From: CAYPGJ01 sp050174775
GTDB lineage: Bacteria > Planctomycetota > Phycisphaerae > Phycisphaerales > UBA1924
Direction: 5' to 3'
Length of the DNA stretch: 64,000 bases
Assembly: GCA_050174775.1 (NCBI GenBank)
Contig: JBFXJP010000001.1
Span: 1 to 64,000, forward strand
Made by a program: the position numbers and the translations under genes. The notes beneath the pieces were generated by a model. The model did not search any database. It saw only the letters and a program-made list of their open reading frames with translations, and was not told where the DNA came from. Shown here piece after piece: positions 17,045-26,171 of the stretch; within the stretch, counting starts at the first letter, position 1; the number at the start of each line of letters is the position of its first letter.

Positions 17045-18181
17045 CTACGCGTCGAATCGGCGCTTCCCACCCGCCCCGGACCCCGCCTTCACGCGTGTCC
17101 GCACACCCTCACCCGCCCCCTCCTCCGTCGGACGCTCCGCCTTCCCCTTCCCGGCATCCTCACCCGCACCGGGTCCCGCGTGCTTCGCGATCGCCCCCGC
17201 GTCCTCACTCACCTCCACCAGCGACCCCAGCTTCCGGAACCGCTCATACCGCTTCGCAGGCAGGTTCGACGGCTTGTACCGCTTCAACTCCCGGACACGC
17301 TCCACCACCCAGCCCTTGATCGCCTCCGCGGCGCCGCGCGGATCACGATGCGCCCCGCCCACCGGCTCCGGAATCACATCGTCCACGATCCCCAGCGACA
17401 GGTTGTCCTTTGCGGTCAGCTTCAGCGCCGACGCCGCAGCCGAGTTCGTCTGCGGATTCGCTTCCTTCCACAAGATCGCAGCGCACCCCTCCGGCGAGAT
17501 CACCCCGTAATACGAGTACTCCAGCATCGCCACCCGGTCCGACACCGCAATCCCCAGCGCCCCACCTGATCCACCCTCACCGATCACCACACTCACGATC
17601 GGTGTCTTGATGCGGCTCATCTCCCGCATGTTCACCGCGATCGCCTCCGCCTGGCCCCGCTGCTCCGCACCCACCCCCGGATACGCCCCAGGCGTGTCCA
17701 CCAGCGTCACCACGGGCAGCCCGAACTTCTCAGCCAAACGCATCTTCAACAGCGCCTTGCGATACCCCTCCGGGTGCGCACACCCGAAGTGGCACGACAC
17801 CTTCTCCTGCGTCGACCGCCCCTTCTGGTGCCCGATGATCATGCACCGCACCGACCCGATCATCCCCAGCCCCGTCACGATCGCAGGGTCATCCCCGTAC
17901 CGCCGGTCACCGTGCAGCTCGCAGAAGTCCTTGCACAGCAGCTCGATGTAGTCCCGCGTCTGGGGCCGCTTCGGGTGCCGCGCGACCCGGACGATGTCCC
18001 AAGGCGTCAGGTTCGCATAGATCTCTTTCAGCCGAGTCGCATATTCGTTCCGCGCCGATTCCAGCGCAACCCGATCCTCCTCAGTCGAAGCGAGCGCCTC
18101 CAGAGCCTGCACCTTCCGCTCCAGCTCGTGCAGTGGCTTCTCGCATTCCAGGACATGAGGCAGCGACATCAAACTCTCCAT
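17045..18181 (-). CDS. accA: Acetyl-CoA carboxylase carboxyltransferase subunit alpha
   Basis: 378 residues. With AccD it transfers CO2 from biotin to acetyl-CoA to form malonyl-CoA for fatty-acid synthesis. Family motifs are clear: ELHGDRRYGDDPAIVTG, GCAHPEGYRKALRLM-like helix, VTLVDTPGAYPG, GEGGSGGALG and ISPEGCAAILWK. The N-terminal helical region (LERKVQALEALAS) is also typical. The last ~50 residues are a low-complexity Gly/Glu/Lys extension beyond the normal ~320-residue length. No accD beside it, as is common. It is followed 143 bp downstream by the dksA-like gene. Confidence 0.96.
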   Translation of the reverse strand: MESLMSLPHVLECEKPLHELERKVQALEALASTEEDRVALESARNEYATRLKEIYANLTPWDIVRVARHPKRPQTRDYIELLCKDFCELHGDRRYGDDPAIVTGLGMIGSVRCMIIGHQKGRSTQEKVSCHFGCAHPEGYRKALLKMRLAEKFGLPVVTLVDTPGAYPGVGAEQRGQAEAIAVNMREMSRIKTPIVSVVIGEGGSGGALGIAVSDRVAMLEYSYYGVISPEGCAAILWKEANPQTNSAAASALKLTAKDNLSLGIVDDVIPEPVGGAHRDPRGAAEAIKGWVVERVRELKRYKPSNLPAKRYERFRKLGSLVEVSEDAGAIAKHAGPGAGEDAGKGKAERPTEEGAGEGVRTRVKAGSGAGGKRRFDA

Positions 18182-18348
18182 CGTCAGCCCGTCGCGCCCC
18201 CCTCCACAGCACGACCGACCGAACCGCGATCCAAGCCGCCATCTTACCCCCCAAAGCCACGCTCCATCCGCCCACCCCCCATTCCAGCCATCACGCCCCC
18301 CTGCCCACGAGGTACAGTGCCCTCCACACGTGTGAGGGAGGGCCCCCT

Positions 18349-19182
18349 ATGCCCCAACCACAACCCGTCTCCCTCGTCGTCATCGGCGGCGGAAAAATGG
18401 CCCGCGCTCTCCTCGCAGGCGCCATCCTTGCCGGCGTCATCACCCCCAACGACGTCGCCGTCGCCGACACCGACCCCAAGCAACTCGCCGTTCTCCGCCC
18501 CCTCGGCGTGCGCCTCTACGACTCCGCAACCGCCGCCCTCCAACACCTCACCCCGGACGGCCAACTCCTCCTTGCGGTCAAACCCCAGTCCCTCAGCGAC
18601 GTCGCGCGCGAGACCCGCAACCTCATCGGCGACCGTGTCCTCATCTCCATCCTCGCAGGCGCGCCCTCCGCGCGCATCCGCGAGGCCTTCGACAACACGC
18701 CCCGCGTGATCCGCGTCATGCCGAATCTCGCGGCCCAGGTCCGCCGAGGCCTTGCCGCCATCTCCCTCGGCTCAGGCGCACGCCCCGCCGACGACGCCTT
18801 CGCCTCTCGCCTCTTCTCCGCAGTGGGCGAGACCGTCACGCTCGACGAGTCCCTCATGGACGCCTTCACCGCGCTCGCCGGCTCCGGCCCCGCCTACCTC
18901 TTCTTCTTGGCCGAAGCTCTCGACAACGCCGCGCAACAACTCGGCTTCTCCCCCGAGTGCTCCTCCTCCATCGTCCGCCACACTCTCTCCGGCGCCGCCG
19001 AACTCCTCCTCCGTGCGCCCGAGTCGACGCCCCTCGACCTCCGTCTCGCCGTCACCTCCAAAGGCGGCACCACCGAAGCCGCAGTCCGCGTCCTCCAGGA
19101 CTCCAAGGTCCTCGACGCCGTCATCCGCGCCGTGCTGGCCGCGCGCGACCGCGGCGTGGCCATCGCCAACGCCGCGTCGTAA
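18349..19182 (+). CDS. proC: Pyrroline-5-carboxylate reductase
   Basis: 277 residues from ATG 18349 with GGGAGGG just upstream; the frame is open further upstream but would run into the divergent accA region. It reduces 1-pyrroline-5-carboxylate to L-proline with NAD(P)H. The Rossmann motif is VIGGGKMARALLAG, followed by the conserved VKPQSL, RVMPN and GSGPAYLFFLAEAL helices and the C-terminal TSKGGTTEAAV motif of the dimer domain. Length matches the family. It is divergent from accA, with the 167-bp gap likely holding both promoters. Confidence 0.95.
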   Translation: MPQPQPVSLVVIGGGKMARALLAGAILAGVITPNDVAVADTDPKQLAVLRPLGVRLYDSATAALQHLTPDGQLLLAVKPQSLSDVARETRNLIGDRVLISILAGAPSARIREAFDNTPRVIRVMPNLAAQVRRGLAAISLGSGARPADDAFASRLFSAVGETVTLDESLMDAFTALAGSGPAYLFFLAEALDNAAQQLGFSPECSSSIVRHTLSGAAELLLRAPESTPLDLRLAVTSKGGTTEAAVRVLQDSKVLDAVIRAVLAARDRGVAIANAAS

Positions 19183-19211
19183 TCACTCCGAATTCCCCCC
19201 GCGCCCGACGC

Positions 19212-20318
19212 TCACTTCACCGTCGGGATCCACGCGGCCAGCAGGTCCCGCGCCGCCGCAAGGTCCCGCTTGTCCAGCATCTCCGTGATCGAGTGGATGT
19301 ACCGCGTTCCCACCACAACACCCGCGGCCCTCGCCCCGATCCCCGTCTGCTGACCGGCCGCCCCATCCTGCCCGCCGCGCATCAAAATCGTCCGCTGATG
19401 CGGGATCTTCTTCTTCTTCGCCACCTCCTCCAGCTCATCGATCAGGCTCGCGTCCGCGATGAAGCTCGAGTCCATCACGTGCAGCCCGACACCGTCCCCC
19501 TGCTTCGTCACCATCTCATCCTCAGGCACGCCGGGCGTATCGCACGACAGCGACACGTCCAGCCCGATCGCGATGTGCGGCGCAATCGCCGCCGCAGCGG
19601 TCTTCGCGCCGCGCAGCCCGACCTCCTCCTGCACCGTGAACGCCACGTGCACCTCGCACGAATGCGCCGCACCGCTCTTCTCGAGCGCGCGGACCGATTC
19701 AATCCCCAGCCAGCACGCCACCCGGTTGTCCAGGCACTTGCTGACGATCTTGTTCCCCATCTCCGTGAACGGGGCGTCCAGCACCACCATGTCACCGATC
19801 GCCACCGTCTCCTTCGCCTTCTTCCCGTCCATCCCGATGTCGACGACGATCTCCTTGATGTCCGGAACCTTCTTCCGGTCCTCGTCCGTGGCGATGTGAA
19901 TCGGACGCCCGCCCGGGTTCATCACGCCGGGGATGTCCCCCTTCTTCGTGCACACCGTCACCGGGCGCGCGAACAGCGTCCGCGTGTCGAACCCTCCCAC
20001 GGCGTTCAATCGCACGAACCCCTTGTCATCAACGTGCCGCACCAGGAATCCGATCTGGTCCATGTGGCAGGGGAGCATCACACGGGTCGCCTCGCCCTTC
20101 GAAGCCGAGCCCTTGCCCCCACGCGAGCCCGCCGTCTTGCCCTTCCCGCTGCGCGGGTTGCGCTTGCACAGCAGATTCCCCATGGCGTCCGTCCGAATCT
20201 CGTCGAACAGCCCCTTCACTTCCTTGATGATCAGCTCGCGAACGCGGTCCTCACGCCCGGGCACGCCCGGCGTCTGGCACAACCGCTTCAGAAGTTCAAC
20301 GTTCAGACCGCTCGCCAT
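19212..20318 (-). CDS. M42-family metallo-aminopeptidase
   Basis: 368 residues from ATG 20318, preceded by AGGAG at 7 nt; the longer upstream frame lacks a ribosome site. M42 enzymes are tetrahedral dodecamers with two metal ions that trim peptides (glutamyl/leucyl aminopeptidases). Metal-site motifs are present: LPCHMDQIG (H85, D87), KCLDNRVACW, the QEEVGLRGA glutamate pair and GLDVSLSCDTPG. A lysine-rich insertion (~53-76, GKGKTAGSRGGKGS) lies before the first metal motif. Cytoplasmic peptide turnover. It is divergent from ygfZ. Confidence 0.9.
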   Translation of the reverse strand: MASGLNVELLKRLCQTPGVPGREDRVRELIIKEVKGLFDEIRTDAMGNLLCKRNPRSGKGKTAGSRGGKGSASKGEATRVMLPCHMDQIGFLVRHVDDKGFVRLNAVGGFDTRTLFARPVTVCTKKGDIPGVMNPGGRPIHIATDEDRKKVPDIKEIVVDIGMDGKKAKETVAIGDMVVLDAPFTEMGNKIVSKCLDNRVACWLGIESVRALEKSGAAHSCEVHVAFTVQEEVGLRGAKTAAAAIAPHIAIGLDVSLSCDTPGVPEDEMVTKQGDGVGLHVMDSSFIADASLIDELEEVAKKKKIPHQRTILMRGGQDGAAGQQTGIGARAAGVVVGTRYIHSITEMLDKRDLAAARDLLAAWIPTVK

Positions 20319-20409
20319 GCCACGCTCCTTGTTCCATGCGCGTGACGCTCGCCGCCCGCGCGTATCATCCCGCCCCTCACAAACGTCCCCACCACACGAG
20401 CCGCGAATC

Positions 20410-21621
20410 ATGGCCCGCCGCACACCCCTCCGCAAGTTGCTCGAACAATCCGGCGCCTCCCTCTCCCCCTACGGCCCCGCCCTCGATGACGCGGGAGGGG
20501 ACCACATCGAACTCGCCGAGGCTTTCACCGACATCGAGCTCGAGTACGCCGCCATCCGCAAGGCCTGCGTCCTGTTCGATGCTCCCCACCGCGCCGTCCT
20601 CGAAGTGACGGGCGCCGACCGCATCGACTTCCTCCAGCGGATGATCACACAGGACCTCCGCGCGCTCGCGCCCCTCTGCGCCACGCGCGCCTTCTGGCTC
20701 AACCGCAAGGGCCGCATCGACGCCGACCTCCGCGTCATCAACCTCGATGACCGCATCCTCCTCACCGTCGACGCCCACGCCGCGAAACGCGCCGCCGAAA
20801 CACTCTCCGCCTACGTCATCACCGAGGACGTCACGATCACCGACGTCACCGACCGACGCCACATCCTCCACCTCCTCGGCCCGACCGCCTCCGACCTCCT
20901 TCGCGCCCTCACCGGCGCCTCCCCCGACAACAACCACGCCGCGCGCTGCACGATCGACAACGTCCCCTGCCTCGTCGACCGCCAGGACATGGCAAACATC
21001 TCCGCCTTCGAACTCATCCTCGACTCCCCCGACGATGCGCCCGACCTCTGGTCTGCTCTCCTCGACGCCGCCGCCATGCGGACCGCCGAAGACGGCTCGC
21101 CCGCGCCCTCCCCCGATCTTGCGAAGCAGGTCCGCCTACGTCCCTGCGGCTGGCACGCCGTCAACATCGCCCGCATCGAGTCCGGTGTCCCCCTCTACAA
21201 CATCGACTTCGGCCCCGACTCACTCCCCCACGAGACCGGTGTCCTCCACGACCGCGTCTCCTTCAAGAAAGGCTGCTACCTGGGCCAGGAAGTCGTCGCG
21301 CGCCTCGAAGCCCTCGGCAAACCCAAGCAACAACTCGTCGCGCTCCGCATCGACCCCGTCCCCTCCCCCGACGAGCCCCACGACCCCCGACTCCCCGTCG
21401 CCCCCGCGCAGCTCTTTGCCGAGAACGACGCGCTCGGCGAAGTCATCGGCGCCGTCACCTCCTCCAGCCTCTCCCCCATGCTCGGCAACGCCCCCATCGC
21501 CTTCGCGCAACTCCGCACCAAACACGCCGAGCCCGGAACCCGACTCGCCACCTCTGCCCAAGGCGCCATCCTCCACGCCACCGTCCAACCCCATCTCCAG
21601 TTCTGGCCCGCCAACGTCTGA
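20410..21621 (+). CDS. ygfZ: Folate-binding protein YgfZ/GcvT-like
   Basis: 403 residues from ATG 20410. The C-terminal half has the diagnostic KGCYLGQE motif (K287-E294) with the essential cysteine C289; this separates YgfZ from the glycine-cleavage T-protein. YgfZ uses tetrahydrofolate to support repair or assembly of certain Fe-S enzymes such as MiaB. The N-terminal GcvT fold (DFLQRMITQDL) and the C-terminal barrel are both present. Length is somewhat above E. coli YgfZ because of an N-terminal extension and a loop near 225-240. Confidence 0.9.
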   Translation: MARRTPLRKLLEQSGASLSPYGPALDDAGGDHIELAEAFTDIELEYAAIRKACVLFDAPHRAVLEVTGADRIDFLQRMITQDLRALAPLCATRAFWLNRKGRIDADLRVINLDDRILLTVDAHAAKRAAETLSAYVITEDVTITDVTDRRHILHLLGPTASDLLRALTGASPDNNHAARCTIDNVPCLVDRQDMANISAFELILDSPDDAPDLWSALLDAAAMRTAEDGSPAPSPDLAKQVRLRPCGWHAVNIARIESGVPLYNIDFGPDSLPHETGVLHDRVSFKKGCYLGQEVVARLEALGKPKQQLVALRIDPVPSPDEPHDPRLPVAPAQLFAENDALGEVIGAVTSSSLSPMLGNAPIAFAQLRTKHAEPGTRLATSAQGAILHATVQPHLQFWPANV

Positions 21622-21629
21622 CCACGCAG

Positions 21630-21658
21630 CCGTGCCACCGATCTGCGGAGCAAATCGG
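21630..21658. repeat. Palindromic repeat element, copy 1
   Basis: CCGTGCCACCGAT then CTGCGGAGCAAATCGG: arms 21638-21646 and 21650-21658 pair with one mismatch around a GGA loop. The reverse complement matches copy 2 at 26200-26229 over about 29 nt with two differences, so this is a dispersed repeat rather than a chance hairpin. It lies 9 bp after the ygfZ stop, between convergent genes. Confidence 0.7.
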
Positions 21659-21689
21659 CGCGTTGCTGCATCGCCTCACCAGTGTGGCA

Positions 21690-21710
21690 TGGCCAAGCTT
21701 CGCTTGGCCA
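21690..21710. terminator. Perfect hairpin between convergent ygfZ and UbiD-family gene
   Basis: Arms 21690-21698 (TGGCCAAGC) and 21702-21710 (GCTTGGCCA) form a perfect 9-bp stem with a TTC loop. Placed between two convergent stops, it can serve both strands. It may also be part of the repeat element 32 bp away, since the same palindrome style recurs in planctomycete intergenic DNA (my recollection, not verified). Confidence 0.55.
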
Positions 21711-21721
21711 CATTTGAAGAA

Positions 21722-23752
21722 TCACTCGATGCCGTACTCCTCCCACCGTCTCGTCACCAGCGATTCCGTCTCGTTGTCCATCTTCAGAATCTCCGGGTAC
21801 GGCCGCACCGGATATCTGTGCGTCGACTCGCTCGCCTTGGCAGGCCGCTTCGACGTCGCGTCGAACGCCACGCACGATCCATCCTTCGACACGTGCCTGT
21901 CCCGCCCGGGATCGCTATTCGCGCACCACCGGAACAGGCACGCGTCCCAGTCCTCAACATCCACCTCACCCGACACCACCACCGTCCACCGCGCGAGGGC
22001 CCCAGCGCCATCGAGCGCACCGATCACCTCCCGGCCTCGCCCTTCCTCCGCGCGAACGAACAACCACGCGCCACCCAGCGGCGCTGGCATCGATGCGCCG
22101 AGCACGCCCGGAACTCCTCTCGCCCGCGCCAGAACGTCATTGCCCTCACGCGTCTTATCACGCTTCCCGGGGGGCAACGCCTTCTCATCCGCTGTCTTCT
22201 CCGTGGCGTCGAACCCCATCTTCGTGCCCATGCCCAGCATCGGCGCAGCGTGATCGAGGATGTCCAGCGGGCCCGTCACGCGCTCCACGTCTCGCACCGG
22301 GTCGCACCGGGCGCCCATCGCGCGCAGCACCGAGGCGTGATCATGCACGTCCACGTGCTCATCCACGACCACGATGTGCTTCGTCCATGCCATCTGCCCC
22401 GCCCCCCACACGCTGTGCATCACGCGCCGCCCCTGCAGCGGGTACTCCTTCCTGATCTTCAAGAACGCGCAGTTGTGAAACGCGCCGAACATCGGCAGGT
22501 CGTAATCCTCGATGTCCGGGATCAGCGTCTGCAACAGCGGCAGGAACAGGCGCTCCGTGGCTTTGCCGAGGTAGTAGTCCTCCTGCGGCGGCAACCCCAC
22601 GATGGTTGCCGGGAACACCGCGTTCCGACGCATCGTGATCGCCGTCACCTCCACGATCGGGTACCGGTCCGGGAGCGAGTAGAACCCGGTGTGATCGCCG
22701 AACGGCCCCTCGGCCACCGCGCCCGGACCCAGCGGCTCCCCGCTGTGCGGATCGAAGTTCACCCCGTGCGCTTCGTGACTCACCCACCCCTCGATCACGA
22801 TCTCGGCATGGGCCGGCACGCGCAGCGGAACCGTCTTGCACGGACACAGCGGGATCCCGCGCCCGTTCAGCAAGCCTGCAAGCAGGATCTCGCTCAACCC
22901 GGGGGGCATCGGCGCCGTCGCGGCGTACGGCAGCACGCTCTCCCCACCGAACACGATCGCCACCGGCATCCGTTCGCCCCGCTTCTTCCACGACCTCCAG
23001 TGCCGCGCCCCGTCATGGTGCATGTGCCAGTGCATCGCGAGCCGCTTCCGCCCCATCGCCTGCACCCGGTACATCCCGATGTTCCGAGACCGGGGCCGCT
23101 CCGCCCCCGCGTCGTCCGCATGGATCGTGTGAATCCCGGCAAACGTGATGTACCGGCCCCGCCACGCGGGATCGCCATCGAGGTCGATGCCCTCGATCCC
23201 CCGGTTGATGTCGCTCGGCCAGCCCACCGCCCGCAGGTCCCCGTCCTGCGGCCAGCAGCGCAACAGCGGCAGGCGCGTGACGTCCGCGTCCTTCCCCGTC
23301 CACACCAGCTCCTGGCAGATGCCCGTTTTCACCGGCTTGGGCGGCATTTTCAGCACCGGCGCGAACTGCCTGATCTTCTCGATCGCCTCCCGGATTCCGG
23401 ACGGAGGGACCGGCTCCACCAGTGCGCGGAGACGCTCGGCCCAGTGATCAAAGCCCTTTCCTGAGGGGCAGCCGAGGGCCATTTCGGTGCGGCGGTAGGA
23501 GCCGAAGGTGTTGATCGCGACGGGGAAGTCGGAGTGCCGGACGTTCTCGAAGAGGAGGGCGTGGCCGCCCAGGTGGTGGAAGCGCGGGTCGGTGCGCTGG
23601 GCGTAAGTGCTTGCCGGGTTGGGAGATGGGGACTTGCTGACGCGGTCGGTGATCTCGGAGATTTCGAGGATGGGGGAGACGGGGGTGGAGACGCGGCGGA
23701 GTTCGCCTGCGGCGTCGAGGGCGGTCAGCAAATCCTGTAGGGTGGGGTACAC
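21722..23752 (-). CDS. UbiD-family decarboxylase
   Basis: 676 residues from GTG at 23752 with AAGGAG upstream. UbiD enzymes use prenylated FMN for reversible decarboxylation of aromatic or unsaturated acids. Motifs include NTFGSYRRTEMALG, SRNIGMYRVQ (220s), HWHMHHDGARHW and AEGPFGDHTG (348-357). It is ~190 residues longer than typical UbiD, with extensions after ~530 that resemble the long menaquinone (futalosine) pathway decarboxylases. No UbiX or mqn gene is adjacent, so the substrate is unproven. Coding-strand base bias flips near codon 100 (see findings). Confidence 0.88.
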   Translation of the reverse strand: MYPTLQDLLTALDAAGELRRVSTPVSPILEISEITDRVSKSPSPNPASTYAQRTDPRFHHLGGHALLFENVRHSDFPVAINTFGSYRRTEMALGCPSGKGFDHWAERLRALVEPVPPSGIREAIEKIRQFAPVLKMPPKPVKTGICQELVWTGKDADVTRLPLLRCWPQDGDLRAVGWPSDINRGIEGIDLDGDPAWRGRYITFAGIHTIHADDAGAERPRSRNIGMYRVQAMGRKRLAMHWHMHHDGARHWRSWKKRGERMPVAIVFGGESVLPYAATAPMPPGLSEILLAGLLNGRGIPLCPCKTVPLRVPAHAEIVIEGWVSHEAHGVNFDPHSGEPLGPGAVAEGPFGDHTGFYSLPDRYPIVEVTAITMRRNAVFPATIVGLPPQEDYYLGKATERLFLPLLQTLIPDIEDYDLPMFGAFHNCAFLKIRKEYPLQGRRVMHSVWGAGQMAWTKHIVVVDEHVDVHDHASVLRAMGARCDPVRDVERVTGPLDILDHAAPMLGMGTKMGFDATEKTADEKALPPGKRDKTREGNDVLARARGVPGVLGASMPAPLGGAWLFVRAEEGRGREVIGALDGAGALARWTVVVSGEVDVEDWDACLFRWCANSDPGRDRHVSKDGSCVAFDATSKRPAKASESTHRYPVRPYPEILKMDNETESLVTRRWEEYGIE

Positions 23753-23895
23753 GATGGCTCCTTGGCCTCATTCTGACGTCTCGGCGGGCGGTTTGCCCTG
23801 GCTTGTTCCACGTGGAACCGGGAGCGTGTAATCGACGGCGCGCGAAGTGCAATAAGTTGGCCGAGAGGCTGTAGTGACGGAGGCGGTGCGCACCA

Positions 23896-24867
23896 GTGAC
23901 GACATATGCGATCGACGTGCGGGGCGTGGAGAAGGTGTACCGGGGACGGATTCATGCGCTCAGGGGCGTGGATATGCGCGTGGGTCGGGGGGAGGTGTAC
24001 GGGCTGCTCGGGCCGAACGGCGCCGGGAAGAGCACGCTCGTGAAGATCCTGATGACGCTGGTTCGGCCGACGAGTTGCACGGGGACGCTGCTGGGCGACC
24101 CGGTGGGTCGGCCGTCGACGCTCGCCAAGGTCGGGTATCTGCCGGAGAACCCGAAGTTCCCGGCGCACCTGACGGGGCGGCAGGCGCTCGAGTGGGCGGG
24201 TGCGATGACGGGGGTGTCTCGGGGTGAGCGGAAGCGGCGCGCGGGGGAGCTGCTGGAGCTGGTGCGGATGCGGAAGTGGGAGGGTGTGAAGATCGCGCGG
24301 TACAGCAAGGGGATGCGTCAGCGGATCGGGCTGGCGCAGGCGCTCATCAATGATCCGGCGATCGTGATGCTGGATGAGCCGACGGACGGGGTTGATCCGG
24401 TGGGTCGGAAGGAGATCCGGGACGTGCTGGTGGAGATGAAGCGGCGCGGGACGACGGTGCTGCTCAACAGTCACCTGCTGAGCGAGGCCGAGATGGTGTG
24501 CGATCGGGTGTCGATTCTCGTGCAGGGGAAGATGTCGATGGAGGGGACGCTGGACGAGCTGACGGCGGGGCAGCGTCGGTATGAGATCGAGTGCGGGAGC
24601 GGGGAGGTTGATGCGTCGTCGCTTCGGTGCGAGGCGCCGCTGCGCGTGGAGGGGCGGATGGTGCGTGTGGAGACGGACGTTGCGGAGACGGTGCAGCCGG
24701 TGATCGACGCGCTCCGCGCGAGTGGCGTCGTGATCCGGAGCGTGCGGGCGCATCGGCCGTCGCTGGAGGACTTGTTCATTGCTGCGGTGAGCGACCCCAC
24801 GACGGGGGCGACGGCGGACCCCGGGGCGGCCGGGCGTCGCGGCGGCCGGAAGGGGGTGACGGCGTGA
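23896..24867 (+). CDS. ABC transporter ATP-binding protein
   Basis: 323 residues from GTG 23896 with GGAGG 12 nt before. Walker A GPNGAGKS (39-46), signature YSKGMRQRIG (136-145), Walker B IVMLDEP (156-162) and the switch H193 are intact, so it should hydrolyse ATP. It belongs to the ABC-2 exporter class (CcmA/NatA-like), with a C-terminal ~110-residue accessory domain. Its TGA overlaps the permease GTG by 4 nt, showing one operon and probably one complex. Cargo unknown. Confidence 0.93.
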   Translation: MTTYAIDVRGVEKVYRGRIHALRGVDMRVGRGEVYGLLGPNGAGKSTLVKILMTLVRPTSCTGTLLGDPVGRPSTLAKVGYLPENPKFPAHLTGRQALEWAGAMTGVSRGERKRRAGELLELVRMRKWEGVKIARYSKGMRQRIGLAQALINDPAIVMLDEPTDGVDPVGRKEIRDVLVEMKRRGTTVLLNSHLLSEAEMVCDRVSILVQGKMSMEGTLDELTAGQRRYEIECGSGEVDASSLRCEAPLRVEGRMVRVETDVAETVQPVIDALRASGVVIRSVRAHRPSLEDLFIAAVSDPTTGATADPGAAGRRGGRKGVTA

Positions 24868-26171
24868 TTGCTCGTCAGACGTGGGCGATTTTCCTCGAGG
24901 CGTACCGCGAGTTGAACGCGCGGAAGTTGTTCTGGATCGTGCTGGCGATCTCGGGGCTTGTGGTTGCGGCGCTGGGCATGCTGGGGATCAACGAGAAGGG
25001 GATCACGTGCCTTGGGTACGTGGTGCTGCCGGACATCGTGACGACGGCGCACGTGCCCAGGGACACGTTCTACAAGTTCCTGTTCGCGTCGATCGGCGTG
25101 CCGATCTGGCTGGCGTGGGCGGCGACGATTTTGGCGCTTGTTTCGACGGCGGGCGTGATCCCGGACATGCTGCAGGCCGGGGCGATCGACGTGGTGTTGA
25201 GCAAGCCGATCTCTCGCGCGCGGCTGTTCGTGACGAAGTATCTGTCGGCGTTGCTGTTCGCTGGTCTGCAGGTGGTGGTGTTCTCGGTGGCGTCGTTCCT
25301 GGTGATCGGGCTGCGCGGGGAGTCGTGGGAGTGGAAGGTGTTTCTGGCGGTTCCGCTGGTGGTGTGCTTCTTCTCGTACATCTACAGCGTGTGCGCGCTG
25401 GTGGGATTGCTGACGCGGTCGACGATGACGGCGTTGCTGGCGTCGATCGGGTTCTGGGGTCTCGTGTTCGGGGTGGGGACGGTGGAGACGATCTTCCTGA
25501 CGGGTCGGACGTCTGCGGAGCTGCGGGTGACTGCGCTGGAGGCGGACATCCGCGGGCGTGAGGAACGGCTGAAGATGTGGGAGTCGGGGGAGTTGCGGGA
25601 GGCGGCGCCGACGAAGGCGGAGACGCCGGCTGAGGGGGCTCAGGAGGAGAGCGCGTCGCCGACATTGGTGGAGCGCGGTCCGGACGGGGTGGAGGTGACG
25701 GTGCGCGCGGGTCGGCGGAACGGGCGGGGCGTCCTGGGGACGCTGGCGGACGCGTTCCGGCCTGCGCGCACGGAGGGGGAGGAGCGCGCGGACCTAGAGC
25801 GCGTGCGGACGCGGCTGGAGCAGGCGCGTGAGACGTTCGCGTCCCGGAAGAAATGGCATCGCGGGACGCTTGCGGTGAAGACGGTGTTGCCCAAGACAAC
25901 GGAGACGATGGGGATCCTGCAGCGCGAGCTGATTTCGATGTCGGAGATCGCGGCGATGGCGCAGCGCGAGGATGAGGACATTGCGCGGTACGTGCCCGCG
26001 GAGGGGGATGAGGACCTCGCTTCGGCGATGCGGGATCAACGGGCCGCGCAGGAGACGGTGGAGCGTTTGCGGCGGGACCGGAGCGCGTGGTGGATCATCG
26101 GGACGTCGCTGCTGTTCGAGGCGTTGATCGTGGGGCTGTCGGCGCGGATTTTTTCAAGAAGGGATTTTTGA
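24864..26171 (+). CDS. ABC-2 type permease with large soluble insertion
   Basis: 435 residues from GTG 24864, overlapping the ATPase stop. Six hydrophobic segments: ~22-42, 76-99, 128-150, 160-183, 187-212 and 410-428. Between segments five and six is a ~195-residue soluble region (215-408) with Ala/Glu/Arg-rich coiled-coil character (ERADLERVRTRLEQARETF). The motif VVLSKPISRARLFVTKYL is typical of ABC-2 membrane subunits. The insertion probably lies in the periplasm or cytoplasm as a partner-binding domain; sidedness cannot be told from sequence alone. Confidence 0.85.
   Translation: MIARQTWAIFLEAYRELNARKLFWIVLAISGLVVAALGMLGINEKGITCLGYVVLPDIVTTAHVPRDTFYKFLFASIGVPIWLAWAATILALVSTAGVIPDMLQAGAIDVVLSKPISRARLFVTKYLSALLFAGLQVVVFSVASFLVIGLRGESWEWKVFLAVPLVVCFFSYIYSVCALVGLLTRSTMTALLASIGFWGLVFGVGTVETIFLTGRTSAELRVTALEADIRGREERLKMWESGELREAAPTKAETPAEGAQEESASPTLVERGPDGVEVTVRAGRRNGRGVLGTLADAFRPARTEGEERADLERVRTRLEQARETFASRKKWHRGTLAVKTVLPKTTETMGILQRELISMSEIAAMAQREDEDIARYVPAEGDEDLASAMRDQRAAQETVERLRRDRSAWWIIGTSLLFEALIVGLSARIFSRRDF

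Noticed and set aside
23400..23470. Replication origin at the skew switch
   Set aside because: It falls inside a coding region with no dnaA, DnaA boxes or AT-rich unwinding element, and the skew reverts after ~25 kb.
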